Origin: Pseudopedobacter sp965218985
GTDB lineage: Bacteria > Bacteroidota > Bacteroidia > Sphingobacteriales > Sphingobacteriaceae
Length of the DNA stretch: 64,000 bases
Direction of reading: 5' to 3'
Assembly (NCBI GenBank): GCA_965218985.1
Contig: CBDCMP010000006.1
Span: 124,001 to 188,000 of the forward strand
Positions 25,647 to 35,072 of the stretch are shown piece by piece (the stretch's first letter is position 1; each line of letters starts with the position of its first letter). The notes under the pieces were generated by a model. It saw nothing but the letters and a program-made list of their open reading frames with translations, had not been told where the DNA came from and made no database searches. The translations under genes were made by a program, and so were the position numbers.

Positions 25647-26660
25647 TCATCCGGAAACCAGTATTCTTTGATAAAGAGCGAGGTATTCTTTCGCCATCCG
25701 CTCTGCCGAGAAATTGGTTTTTGCATATTCCACACAATGCGATCTGCTGATTTCATGGATTTTATTCACCGCTTTAACCGCTTCGGTAACGTTGTTTACT
25801 AAATAGCCATTTTCTGCATCTTTGATCAGTTCTGGCATGGAACCTCTGTTAAAGGCAATCACGGGAGTTCCGCAAAGCATGGATTCCACCACACTCAGGC
25901 CAAATGGTTCTTCAAAAGAAATGGGATGTAACAGGGCCATTGCTTTTCCCAGGAGTTCATTACGTGCTTCAGGTCCGGCATGACCTAAAAATTCTATATG
26001 TTCATCCAGATGCGGCTTTACGCGCTCCTCAAAATAATTCACATCTTGAATAATGCCTGCGATTTTTAATCGCTTACCTGCTTTCTTGGCAATCTCAATC
26101 GCTGCAGCAGTGCCTTTATCGGGGTGGATCCTTCCGAAAAAGAGCAAATAATCATCTGGCTGATCATGATAAGTGAATTCATCCACGTTCAAACCATTGT
26201 ATACGGTGGAAAGGTATTTTAAAGTGGGGTCTCGGTTTGCGTCACTTATGGATACGTAGTGACAATGATCATTATACTTCTGATAAACAGGAATGATTTT
26301 TTGGGAGGAGAAACCGTGGATGGTGGTGATGATTGGCGTTTGAATAAGCTTGGAATAGGAGAGGGGAAGAAAGTCGAAATGGTTGTGAATGAGGTCAAAT
26401 TCATCAGCATGTTCCATCAGGTTGCTGATGTGCAGGCACTCCAGCACCTTTGCATCCTGATTGCCATCGCACTCATATCCTTTTGCGATCACTGCATTCA
26501 GCGTTCCTTTGGTTAGGGAATCCGCTGTGGCGAAAAGCGTCACTTCCACACCTAACTCAATTAATTTCTCCGCTAAATTAGAGGCCATTTGCTCCCATGG
26601 GCCGTAATGTTCCGGAGGTGTCCGCCAGGCAACTGGCGAAAGAACAGCAACTTTCATCAA
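25647..26660 (-). CDS. GT4-family glycosyltransferase
   Basis: 337 residues with the GT-B fold of family 4: N-terminal MMKVAVLSPVAWRTPPEHYG, PWEQMASNLAEKLIELGVEV, TLFATADS; C-terminal donor domain with YLLFFGRIHPDKGTAAAIEI near residue 185 and the EX7E motif FEEPFGLSVVESMLCGTPVI near residue 265. The enzyme likely transfers mannose or a related sugar from a nucleotide donor in the cytoplasm. The start overlaps the upstream GT gene by 4 bases, so the two are one operon. Confidence 0.92.
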   Translation of the reverse strand: MMKVAVLSPVAWRTPPEHYGPWEQMASNLAEKLIELGVEVTLFATADSLTKGTLNAVIAKGYECDGNQDAKVLECLHISNLMEHADEFDLIHNHFDFLPLSYSKLIQTPIITTIHGFSSQKIIPVYQKYNDHCHYVSISDANRDPTLKYLSTVYNGLNVDEFTYHDQPDDYLLFFGRIHPDKGTAAAIEIAKKAGKRLKIAGIIQDVNYFEERVKPHLDEHIEFLGHAGPEARNELLGKAMALLHPISFEEPFGLSVVESMLCGTPVIAFNRGSMPELIKDAENGYLVNNVTEAVKAVNKIHEISRSHCVEYAKTNFSAERMAKEYLALYQRILVSG

Positions 26661-28927
26661 ACTGACTTTTCGTCAACTAAAGGGATATGGTCAAACTGAT
26701 ATTCTTTCTCCTGAGCTTTTAATATGGTTAGATGGGCGATGAAATAGGCGAGTGTGCTCTCCGCTCCCTGATTTCTATTTAGTCCTACATCCGTGAGGCC
26801 ATCGCAGCAGCCATTGGTCTCGTGATCATAAATTGGGATGCGTAAACTGTTCTCTCCCAAAAACCAAAGGTAAGTTTGGAACATTTTTTTGATGTAAATC
26901 ACATCTTCTGTCACACTATAAGCCTGGAAATACATCATCACTGCTGCCATGGTCTCAATGGCCTGCTGATCAAACACGGCTTTATCCGCTCCTCCTTTAT
27001 AGAACCAGCCATCGTTCCCTATAGGGTTGTAATAACCTTTGTCCAGGGTCTCCTTATCCAGGAAGATGAGGCTTTCCAATCCAATCTCTTTATAGATGTA
27101 ATTACCTGTGACTTCATAAGCTTTCAATAGAGCCATGGGTAAAATGGCATTGTCATAGGTCAGTTTCTCTTCAAACCAATGCCATCCGGTTGATTGATGC
27201 TGATGGTAAGCCGCCACGATCTTGTCTGCCAGGGTCTCCATTTTAAACTTGAGCTCGTCATCAGGATAGGACATCAGATAATGGGCAATGCCGATGATGC
27301 TGTTGGCGAAACCTCTTAAATGCTGCAACTGGTCCAAATGCTTGAGGGAGTTGAAGAACAGCTCGCTCGCAAACTCTCTGTAGGAGTTATTTGGTGAATT
27401 GCACACCATATAGCCTAAGGCCCACAGGGTTCTTCCAAAAGAATCGTCAGTGCCAATCTCGTCCAGGTACTCCCTTTTAAAGCTCAGGAAGTTCCTGAAA
27501 TCGCCATCCTCACCCTGCATATACTGGATAAAACTGAGGTAGATGGGCAACAGGTCCAAAGCCTCCTTGCTCTTGAACTGATTATATGCCATCAATACCA
27601 TGATGAGTGCCCGGGCATTATCATCCATGCAATAACCTTCCTTTAAATTTGGAATTCCGTACCGGGCATGCTGAACGATCCCGGTATCGTCTGTCAACCT
27701 TTTCACATAATCCAAAGTAAAATTTGGAAGGATCTCCGCATCCAACGTGAAATTAACGGCAGTACTATTGTTTTTCTTCTTCTCCAGGATGACGTCGGCC
27801 AACAAATTTCTGTATAAACCACCTATTTTAGGATAGCGTAAAGATAAGCCATACTCATAGGCGTTATCTCTGATGGTTTTTAAAGCATCTTTGTTATCCA
27901 ATAAATGGTTTACGATTTTAGCCAATTGCTCATGATCACCAAAATTAAAAAGCTTACCGCGGTTATTGGCCAATAACTCCTTGGCATGCCAGTAAGGCGT
28001 GGAAACCACTGCTGCACCGGCACCAATGGCATAAGAAAGCGTTCCGCTGGTAATTTGAGCTTCATTCAAATAGGGAGTGACATAAATTTCAGCTGCTCTG
28101 AGATAGTTCATGAGCTCTTCTTCCGGGATGAAACTGTTGATGAAGTTCACCTGCTGGCTCACTCCAAGTTTCTTAGCCAAAAGCTTGAGATAATCCCTGT
28201 ATTCCTCTCCCTGGTTCTTTTTCACATGCGGATGCGTGCTGCCGATGATGGTGTACATCACGTCTGGGTGATTTTTGACGATTTCGGGCAATGCTTTGAT
28301 CATGGTCTCCAGACCTTTGTTCCTCGAAATGAGGCCGAAAGTCAATAACACTCTTTTGTCCTGATATAAAGAGGTGCTCTTCAGGATGTTCTCCAAAGAT
28401 TCATCATAATCTGGCACTCCATGTTCTATCAACGAGATTTTATCCTGAGAAATGCCATAAATCTCCTCCAGAAACATCACCGCTTTTTGGGCCATGACCA
28501 CGATCTTCGAGGATTGCTTGGCAATCTCCTGGATGATGAGCTTTTGCAGGTAATTGGGTTCCTTTAAAACGGTATGGAGAATAGTGATCAGGGGTTTTTC
28601 TATCCTGTTCAGCAGCGGCAAAACATAAATGCCGCTGTCACCACCGTATATCCCGAATTCATGTTCCATGATGCAGGCATCGAGATTGCTGTTGTTGATG
28701 AAGTTGGCCGCCCTGATGTAATCTTTCTGGTTTTGCTGCCTGATGACGAACTTCACGTCTCTCTGATAAGCATACTGATCCAGATTTTCTGAATCATTCA
28801 AAGCAATAACATAACTGCCCTCCGCGTGTCTTCCCACGTTCTTCTCAATGGCAGTTTTCAGGTTAGCATTAAACGTGGCTAAACCACAGGGCCTTGGCAT
28901 GCAGGTGGAGATGTATCCTATTTTCAT
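26657..28927 (-). CDS. Glycosyltransferase family 4 fused to an alpha-toroid domain
   Basis: 756 residues. Residues 1-375 form a GT4 transferase (KIGYISTCMPRPCGLATFNA, LLTFGLISRNKGLETMIKAL, and SGTLSYAIGAGAAVVSTPYW as donor-site helix). Residues about 385-750 form an all-helical domain resembling (alpha/alpha)6 toroid glycosidases: GYCMDDNARALIMVLMAYNQ, GTDDSFGRTLWALGYMVCNS, NDGWFYKGGADKAVFDQQAI, ESTLAYFIAHL. Such fused proteins accompany GH130 in Bacteroidota; the second domain's activity is not established. The start is set at 28927, though 28933 also fits. It overlaps the next GT gene by 4 bases. Confidence 0.85.
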   Translation of the reverse strand: MKIGYISTCMPRPCGLATFNANLKTAIEKNVGRHAEGSYVIALNDSENLDQYAYQRDVKFVIRQQNQKDYIRAANFINNSNLDACIMEHEFGIYGGDSGIYVLPLLNRIEKPLITILHTVLKEPNYLQKLIIQEIAKQSSKIVVMAQKAVMFLEEIYGISQDKISLIEHGVPDYDESLENILKSTSLYQDKRVLLTFGLISRNKGLETMIKALPEIVKNHPDVMYTIIGSTHPHVKKNQGEEYRDYLKLLAKKLGVSQQVNFINSFIPEEELMNYLRAAEIYVTPYLNEAQITSGTLSYAIGAGAAVVSTPYWHAKELLANNRGKLFNFGDHEQLAKIVNHLLDNKDALKTIRDNAYEYGLSLRYPKIGGLYRNLLADVILEKKKNNSTAVNFTLDAEILPNFTLDYVKRLTDDTGIVQHARYGIPNLKEGYCMDDNARALIMVLMAYNQFKSKEALDLLPIYLSFIQYMQGEDGDFRNFLSFKREYLDEIGTDDSFGRTLWALGYMVCNSPNNSYREFASELFFNSLKHLDQLQHLRGFANSIIGIAHYLMSYPDDELKFKMETLADKIVAAYHQHQSTGWHWFEEKLTYDNAILPMALLKAYEVTGNYIYKEIGLESLIFLDKETLDKGYYNPIGNDGWFYKGGADKAVFDQQAIETMAAVMMYFQAYSVTEDVIYIKKMFQTYLWFLGENSLRIPIYDHETNGCCDGLTDVGLNRNQGAESTLAYFIAHLTILKAQEKEYQFDHIPLVDEKSV

Positions 28928-28939
28928 TAGCATATATTT

Positions 28940-29007
28940 TTTAATGGTTATGAAGCAATATGAGCATCTTCACTTCGGTTTGTGAGGGCATGCTCATGAT
29001 GGTTTCA
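28940..29007 (-). repeat. Dispersed hairpin repeat, copy C (leader of the fused GT gene)
   Basis: On the minus strand it reads ATGAAACCATCATGAGCATG, then CCTCACAAACC, then a second arm ATGCTCAT, then TTGCTTCATAACC and A-rich sequence up to the ATG of the GT gene. The same order occurs in the arsC leader (39191-39268) and after acr3 (39030-39128). The rest of the gap to 29376 contains a small hairpin (GCCTA-AAGG-TAGGC near 29273) and no gene. Confidence 0.75.
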
Positions 29008-29376
29008 TCTGTTTATTTTTATTTTTTTTAATGGACGGATGGAACCTTTGATGTTTAAAATAATCATGTCGGTTTCAGATGATCAAAAATGATGACTTGA
29101 AAGAATCGTATTTGATTATTTTATTTCTAAAAGTTGTGCCAAAAACGCTTAAAAAACTGAATAGCGTTAAAAAATCATTTAACTGTATTCATTTGTGATA
29201 TGGATGTTTAAACCTTTAAATTTCTGTAGAGATTATTCACTAAGATCGCAGAAAGAGGGGAGACTCATCTGCCTAAAGGTAGGCAAATCATTGCTGATAA
29301 ACGAGCGATTGAATTAAACAGACATTCTGCCCACAAAAAACGTACGGGAAGGGCTGAAATTAAAAAAAACAGCGGG

Positions 29377-31287
29377 TCATTGCAGGCTTCCGGTAAATTT
29401 CATGCGGATGCCAGCCTGAAAATTCTGGATTGTCTTGAAAATCTCCCGCAAGGTCACCTGCTCGATCTTCGTGAGCGAGTCGAGTTCGATATAATTCTCC
29501 GGTGCTTTGCGGTCATTGATGATGTGTTGTGCCTGTCTCTTTAAGCGTAAACCCATCAAATAATAGTAAGATTGCATGAGTTCATTTAACTGGACCTCTG
29601 TAAAAACCCCTTTCTCTTTCAATGCCTTCAATCTTTCACCTGTGTTCTCTTTTCGGAATATCCTGTTTTGCAAAGCATACACTCTTACCAGATCCACAAT
29701 GGGGGTCATGGCTTTTTTGATGTCGAATACCTCTTTGCTCTCCAGCTTATAGGTTCTGATATTCTTAAAGAAAGTCAGTGGTGGTTCGTATTGCAAGGCG
29801 TTCTTCGCCAGGTAAACAAAGAATTTCTCTACAGGAGCTTGTAGTTCTTCATCCAAAAATGCTCTTAATTCATCCATGATGGTGATAGTTCCATAAATCG
29901 TTCTGCAATCAAAAAAGGTGGAAAATTTAATGGCTGATTCTGGTAAAGCATCTTCAATCCAGCTTTTGTAATTGCGTTTCCAGTGGGAGAGGGAATGGGT
30001 CCATTTGGGGTTGGAGGCCATGAACGCTCCGCTGCAGTACACGAAGCCTATTTCATTCAGCTTGCCAGAGACTCTGGTGGCGAAATCAAGGAAATAGGCC
30101 CGCACCTCCTCACGGTGCTCATTCGCCTTATCTTCATAGATGATGGCGTTGTCCTGATCCGTTTTAAGGGTCTGTTCTTTACGTCCTTCACTGCCTAAAA
30201 CTATATAAACGAATTTGGCAGGAGCAGGTCCGATCTCCCCAAAAACCTCTTCTATCACTTTTAGGGAGATGGTGTCGGCAATGGTGGTGATCACCTGATT
30301 CACAATCTCTGCATGCACGCCCCTGCCTAGCAATTGGGCAACAATTTGAGGCACCTTCTCCCATTTTTCCTTCAGCTCTTTGGAGTTAAGCGCTAATTTA
30401 ACGGATTGGATGAACACCAAAGGTGATTGAGCCTGCTCGCTCAGTAACCGGTTACGGCTTAAAAAGCCTACAAACTCTCCCTTATCCTCCACCAAAAGAT
30501 AACGGCTTTTGGTACGGAACATCAACAGGATGGCTTCATATACGTAGGCCTCTTTAGAGATGGATAGGATCTGTTCATCCATCACCATATGAATGGGTTG
30601 GCTGGCATCTTGTTTTAAGGCGATGACCCGGTCTCTCAGGGTAATGTCGGTCACAAAGCCGATCACTTTACCCCCCTCGTCTCTTACAAAGAGGCAGCTG
30701 ACTTTATGTTCCCCCATTTTTCTGGCAATCAGGTAAATAGGTGTGGAGGTGCCACAACTGATGATCTCTTTGTAATTCACGCCTTCAATCTTCCGGGAAT
30801 AGAGTTGTTCTGAAGCGATATAGCTCTCCTCAAAAGAGGCCGGCTTCTTATAGAAATGCAAGAATTCCTCATCCAGCATCTTCAAGCCAAAGTTGTTGGT
30901 GAAATAATGAAAGAAGTCATCATAAGCCAAGCACAGGTTCCTGAAGTCCTTTCTCGGCAGGAAGTACACCCTGGTCCCCTTTTTGGCGATGACCGTTTTA
31001 AGTGACCGCTTACGGTTCAATAAAACGGATATCCCGCCATAGCAATAACCTGAATGATGTACTTCCACGGCTCTTTTATGTTCATCGCTATCATAAAAAA
31101 AAGATTCATACGCTCCTTCGATGATGATGTCCACACCTTTCATCTTGGTCACTTCCTGACGGTAAAGCAGGATGTCTTTGGTATGTTCCACTTCCTGCAG
31201 CATCTCGGTCAAACCTTTTAGCACATCTTCGGGCAAGGTATTGAATGGAATGATTCCTTTTAAAAATGCCAACCTAGTATTCATCAT
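29377..31287 (-). CDS. DUF294 nucleotidyltransferase-like protein with cyclic-nucleotide and CBS domains
   Basis: 636 residues. The N-terminal ~130 residues look like a cyclic-nucleotide-binding domain (DILLYRQEVTKMKGVDIIIE, YCYGGISVLL); two CBS motifs follow (TPIYLIARKMGEHKVSCLFV, SKEAYVYEAILLMFRTKSRY); the DUF294 nucleotidyltransferase core has VYIVLGSEGRKEQTLKTDQD then NAIIYED near residue 365 (GSxxR...D-x-D). A C-terminal substrate-binding-like helical domain ends the protein. This architecture resembles GlnD-like signalling transferases; the target is unknown. Two ATGs lie at 31287 and 31284. It overlaps the upstream exonuclease gene by 14 bases. Confidence 0.88.
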   Translation of the reverse strand: MMNTRLAFLKGIIPFNTLPEDVLKGLTEMLQEVEHTKDILLYRQEVTKMKGVDIIIEGAYESFFYDSDEHKRAVEVHHSGYCYGGISVLLNRKRSLKTVIAKKGTRVYFLPRKDFRNLCLAYDDFFHYFTNNFGLKMLDEEFLHFYKKPASFEESYIASEQLYSRKIEGVNYKEIISCGTSTPIYLIARKMGEHKVSCLFVRDEGGKVIGFVTDITLRDRVIALKQDASQPIHMVMDEQILSISKEAYVYEAILLMFRTKSRYLLVEDKGEFVGFLSRNRLLSEQAQSPLVFIQSVKLALNSKELKEKWEKVPQIVAQLLGRGVHAEIVNQVITTIADTISLKVIEEVFGEIGPAPAKFVYIVLGSEGRKEQTLKTDQDNAIIYEDKANEHREEVRAYFLDFATRVSGKLNEIGFVYCSGAFMASNPKWTHSLSHWKRNYKSWIEDALPESAIKFSTFFDCRTIYGTITIMDELRAFLDEELQAPVEKFFVYLAKNALQYEPPLTFFKNIRTYKLESKEVFDIKKAMTPIVDLVRVYALQNRIFRKENTGERLKALKEKGVFTEVQLNELMQSYYYLMGLRLKRQAQHIINDRKAPENYIELDSLTKIEQVTLREIFKTIQNFQAGIRMKFTGSLQ

Positions 31288-31981
31288 ACAATAATATTAA
31301 AAGTAAGGCGGCGATGATCAGTAACACCGGCACCATCCACACCTCGATGTTCTTACCCGCAGTTCTTTTATTTTGGGCATCCTTCGCCTGTGCTTGGATG
31401 ATCTCATCCGTCACCTCCCCCTTATGATACAGATGAAAGAATATTTCAGACATCAGGGTGGCGTCTGAGAGGGCGTTGTGCAATACCTCGGGTTTTTTAT
31501 TGAACAGGGTTTTGTAAAACCTGTTCAGTTTTAAATATTTGAAGTTTGGGTTGATGACGTAGGGGACACTCGCTTTCATGGTGCAGAATCTTGGAAGCTC
31601 AGCGATCGCACTTTTAATTCCCGTCCTGTGAAACTCCACATTCAGCATGTGATAATCCAGTTCTATGAAATGAGCGACGAGCATCGGCTGGTATCGTTCC
31701 AGATCTTGGGAGAGTTTCATCATCACCTCTTTTTTGTCTTCTCCATTTTTATGAAGGTATTCCGTGGTGATGTGATGGATCTTGATTGCCGATGGTTTGA
31801 TACGAAAACCGGTGCCTTTCAAATAGTGGTTCTCTCTTTTAATTTCAGTTCCATCCGCTTTATAAATGATCCAGGCGATCTGTAAGATATAAGGCCAATT
31901 GGTATTATTCGAATAGGGCAATTCCCAGTTTTTGGGTAAGCCCGAGGTCTCTGTGTCTACGAAAAGAAAGTAATCTCTCAC
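31274..31981 (-). CDS. DnaQ-like 3'-5' exonuclease with C-terminal membrane helix
   Basis: 235 residues. DEDD exonuclease motifs: FLFVDTETSGLPKNW near residue 6 (Exo I), VAHFIELDYHMLNVEFHR near 98 (Exo II) and HNALSDATLMSEIFFHLY near 168 (Exo III). The C-terminal 22 residues (IEVWMVPVLLIIAALLLILL) form a membrane segment, so this is not the DNA polymerase III epsilon subunit itself. The gene overlaps the DUF294 gene; such exonuclease/DUF294 pairs are common near acetate metabolism genes, but none are seen here. Confidence 0.88.
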   Translation of the reverse strand: MRDYFLFVDTETSGLPKNWELPYSNNTNWPYILQIAWIIYKADGTEIKRENHYLKGTGFRIKPSAIKIHHITTEYLHKNGEDKKEVMMKLSQDLERYQPMLVAHFIELDYHMLNVEFHRTGIKSAIAELPRFCTMKASVPYVINPNFKYLKLNRFYKTLFNKKPEVLHNALSDATLMSEIFFHLYHKGEVTDEIIQAQAKDAQNKRTAGKNIEVWMVPVLLIIAALLLILLYDEY

Positions 31982-32262
31982 AGTGGCAATTTAAAGGTTT
32001 GAATTGATTTATGGGAAGACGAAAAATTAAAATTTACCGGATGAAATTAAAAGGCCGAATTTTTTGCTTTCAAGAGGGGATGGCAGCTTCAAAGTTATCC
32101 TTTGCTTTACGATCATAAACCTCTGATTGGCCTGTTTCTCCAATGTTGCAGGAAGCTGTACCCATGTCTTAAAATACTGATTATTAGATTTATATCTTGA
32201 TAAAAACCAAATAAGGGAACCGAATTGGACTTAATCACCGCATTCAAAAATATCCATATCAG

Positions 32263-32299
32263 TATTTGCGGTGAATAACCTGATTAATCACCGCAAATA
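32263..32299. repeat. 12-bp inverted repeat in the 746-base gap
   Basis: TATTTGCGGTGA (32263-32274) and TCACCGCAAATA (32288-32299) are perfect arms around 13 bases. A partial third copy (TAATCACCGCA) lies at 32232. The gap 31982-32727 has no gene I can support. Confidence 0.75.
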
Positions 32300-32309
32300 T
32301 ACGGCTTAT

Positions 32310-32343
32310 AAAAGCTATTAAATCATTGATTTTAATAGCTTTT
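32310..32343. repeat. 13-bp perfect hairpin, terminator-like
   Basis: AAAAGCTATTAAA pairs with TTTAATAGCTTTT around an 8-base loop. With a T-run on either strand it could be a bidirectional terminator, but the nearest gene ends are far away. Confidence 0.6.
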
Positions 32344-32533
32344 ACTACAAATTAGTTGCTGAAGTCGGGGTGTGGCTTCCTTAAGTTCTTTCGGGGGTGT
32401 TCTGCCCAGAAGACGGCCTCTAGTTTACTGGAATTCATGGATGCTCCGCAGTTTTATGCAAGTTAACCAAAACCCGAGCGGAGCTGACACCTAAAAGCCT
32501 ATCAAAAGCAATATACAAATTGAATAAACTTCC

Positions 32534-32556
32534 GGCTGCCTGACTGATAGGCAGCC
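32534..32556. repeat. 8-bp hairpin GGCTGCCT/AGGCAGCC
   Basis: Perfect arms around a 7-base loop, upstream of the acyltransferase gene. The core CTGCC/GGCAG also occurs at 39088-39102 inside repeat copy A. Confidence 0.6.
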
Positions 32557-32727
32557 CGTGCATTAAACGCAAGAAGATGAACAAGAGCCGATTTATCATG
32601 AAGGTAAAGGCCGAAACAACGTAAACTGCTGATTTTGCTTTGGATCGATCTCATTAAAAGCTGAAGTGTGATTTAAATGCATCCCAATAAAATTAATTAG
32701 AATTATTAGCTTTAAACTTTAATAGTT

Positions 32728-33951
32728 ATGCTTTATTTTATTTTTTACCATCTTCTTAAGTTAACAGGGAAATTTTATTTCAAAGGGATGGAGATTCACA
32801 ATCCCGCGAAACTCAACTCCCAAAACCCACTCATCATTGTGGCCAATCATGGAAATTCTTTTATGGATGCCATTCTCATGGCCATTATTTTTAAAAGGAA
32901 GTTGCATTTTTTAGCCCGGGCTGATGCCTTTGACACACCTTTTAAAAGATGGTTTTTGTCTAAAATCAATATGATGCCTGTTTACAGGATTAGGGACGGG
33001 AGAGCGGTTTTGAAGAATAATGATGTTATTTTTGGAAAATGCCAGCAAATTTTAAATAAAAACGGAGCCATTCTCATCTTTCCTGAAGGGAATTGTGTGG
33101 TGGAGAAACGTTTAAGAACATTTAAAACAGGTTTCATTCAATTGGCATTTTATGCTGAAAGCAAAAATCTGGAGGTTCTGCCTGTCACTATAAATTATAC
33201 TGATCCTCAGCAATTTTATAGCGAGGTGAGTTTTTATATAGGCAGCCCTATACTGGTTGATGAAATAAAGGAAAAGAAAAGAGGTGATTATATCGCTTTT
33301 TCAAAAGAAATGTTGGAAAAGGTGAAGGAGCAGATTTTAGATAAAATGGTCGTCATTCCTGATCCTGCAGATGATCTTTTTTATGAAAGGGTGTTGACTT
33401 TAGGGAGAAGCGAGGAAAGAAAAGCAATGGATTCAGTGAATCTCCTGCATCATTTAAAGAAGAATGATGCCAGGCGATACCAGGAATTAAAACATAAAGT
33501 GGATGAATATTTTAAAACGATAGCAAGTCATGGAATCAGCGATGAAGTGGTCAAGCAAACGATGGTGTTTAAAAAACTTAAGTTCAATTTTTTAGTCTGG
33601 CCAATTTACGAATTGGGTCTCCTTATGAATTATCCTCCCCTAGGGTTCATTAATGGTAAAACAAGGAAATTGGTTAAAGAAAAGCAATTTTTAGGTGCGG
33701 TAAAGTTGGTGCTTTCTCTTTTCACTTACCTCATTTACTTGCCTATGCTTGTGGTTTTATTTGGATTCCTCATTGATAATTATGTTTTGGCCTTTCTGAT
33801 CATCATCTTGTCGGTGTTGACACCTTACTTTTACTTTCATCAGTTCTCCTTATATCAACAACAAAAAACGTTGATGTCATTAAAAAGAAAAGATGAAGAA
33901 CGATATGATGATATCATGAAGCTTAGAGCCTGTTTGAAATTCATCCAATAA
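32728..33951 (+). CDS. 1-acyl-sn-glycerol-3-phosphate acyltransferase family (PlsC domain)
   Basis: 407 residues. The acyltransferase motif HX4D is in VANHGNSFMDAILMAIIFKR near residue 39, with FPEGNCVVEKRLRTFKTGFI near 130 (block II/III) and PVTINY. The last ~130 residues contain two to three membrane segments (LVLSLFTYLIYLPMLVVLFG, YVLAFLIIILSVLTPYF). It would acylate lysophosphatidic acid or a related lipid in the inner membrane. The C-terminal codons lie inside an inverted repeat (33920-33999), so the natural end may have been altered. Confidence 0.87.
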   Translation: MLYFIFYHLLKLTGKFYFKGMEIHNPAKLNSQNPLIIVANHGNSFMDAILMAIIFKRKLHFLARADAFDTPFKRWFLSKINMMPVYRIRDGRAVLKNNDVIFGKCQQILNKNGAILIFPEGNCVVEKRLRTFKTGFIQLAFYAESKNLEVLPVTINYTDPQQFYSEVSFYIGSPILVDEIKEKKRGDYIAFSKEMLEKVKEQILDKMVVIPDPADDLFYERVLTLGRSEERKAMDSVNLLHHLKKNDARRYQELKHKVDEYFKTIASHGISDEVVKQTMVFKKLKFNFLVWPIYELGLLMNYPPLGFINGKTRKLVKEKQFLGAVKLVLSLFTYLIYLPMLVVLFGFLIDNYVLAFLIIILSVLTPYFYFHQFSLYQQQKTLMSLKRKDEERYDDIMKLRACLKFIQ

Positions 33952-33999
33952 ATTGCTCACGATAGTCTTTTACCATTTAAATCTGAACAGGCTCCTAGA
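33920..33999. repeat. Imperfect inverted repeat across the acyltransferase stop codon
   Basis: GAGCCTGTT (33926-33934) is mirrored by AACAGGCTC (33986-33994), with further partial matches extending both arms (AGCTTAG and CTAGAGCT). The arms bracket the stop at 33949-33951. Confidence 0.65.
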
Positions 34000-34010
34000 G
34001 CTGTGCGATT

Positions 34011-35069
34011 TTAATCTGTAATTTTAGTCAATCCTAATAATTTAATCATCCAATCCGGAAGATTTTGGTTAGGGTCCCTTTTCCTCATGTTCAAGAATAT
34101 GCCCAGCTTCTTTATTATAGGAACTTTATGGGTTTCCACAAACTCTATTAAAGTGCCATCCGGGTCTTCGATATAGGAGAAATGACCTGCGGCTTCGCCC
34201 ATATCAAAGCTGTCTTCGCTATCTACAGTGAAATTAAAACCAGCTGTTGCACATTCCTGCTTTAGCGCTTTCATGCCCATCACATCAAAACAAACATGAA
34301 TAAACCCTTCATCTCCCCAAAACCTGTCCCTATAGATCTTCACACCGTCTTCATCCAACCGCTGTATCAGTTCAATTTCTGTGGATCCCAACAATTTGCT
34401 GAAACCACCCGTTCTTTTTATTGATTGTTTTAACAAAATCCTTCTTAAGATTCCACCACCTCCATTTAAAGTTTTTAAATCGGGGAATATTTTAGTTTCA
34501 TCATAAATAACGTCATCATAACCTAAAATATCTTTATAAAGCTTTAATGATCTCTCGATGTCTGAAACGCCGATCACCAATCCACTCACTCCGCCAGTTA
34601 AATTTTTATTTTTGGCAAACCAATCCTGGCTTTCCACAATCTCAAACAGATTATCAAAAGGATCTTTCAGGTAAAAGTGTGAATCTCCGGTTGGCGCTGT
34701 CATGACTCCACTTTGAAGGTCTAAATTCTCCTTGAGAAAATGGGCATAGGTTTTATGGATGTCTTTTGTTTTGATTTTGAGGATTTGGATTCCAAAATCT
34801 CCGGTTTTGATAGGTAAGACCGGAGCCTGAGGCTTACGGTCTTTGAACTGCCAGAGTTCAAAACCACCACCGCCCTGCATATTCATGGCCAAAACGGCGT
34901 ACCGTTTATGGATTTCATTCCCAGTATACTGAGTCATTAAAGCTGCTTCAGCGGTGTCTTCAAAAACTGGAACGTTCATTCCAAAATATCTCCTATACCA
35001 TCTCCAGGATTCTTTTATGTCTTTATAGCCGATGCCGATTTGTTGAATTCCACCTATTTTCTTATTCAT
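34011..35069 (-). CDS. VOC (glyoxalase/dioxygenase) superfamily protein, two-module
   Basis: 352 residues with two VOC modules. Module 1 starts IGGIQQIGIGYKDIKESWRW, YRRYFGM near residue 4 and ends DPFDNLFEIVESQDWF near 135; module 2 starts GVSGLVIGVSDIERSLKLYK near 160 and ends IEDPDGTLIEFVETH near 310. The GHxxx/E metal-ligand pattern is partly readable (E at FEIVE and IEFVE). Reaction unknown; the layout recalls ring-cleavage dioxygenases. The gene starts 3 bases after the GT2 gene, so they are co-transcribed. Confidence 0.85.
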   Translation of the reverse strand: MNKKIGGIQQIGIGYKDIKESWRWYRRYFGMNVPVFEDTAEAALMTQYTGNEIHKRYAVLAMNMQGGGGFELWQFKDRKPQAPVLPIKTGDFGIQILKIKTKDIHKTYAHFLKENLDLQSGVMTAPTGDSHFYLKDPFDNLFEIVESQDWFAKNKNLTGGVSGLVIGVSDIERSLKLYKDILGYDDVIYDETKIFPDLKTLNGGGGILRRILLKQSIKRTGGFSKLLGSTEIELIQRLDEDGVKIYRDRFWGDEGFIHVCFDVMGMKALKQECATAGFNFTVDSEDSFDMGEAAGHFSYIEDPDGTLIEFVETHKVPIIKKLGIFLNMRKRDPNQNLPDWMIKLLGLTKITD

Positions 35070-35072
35070 ACA

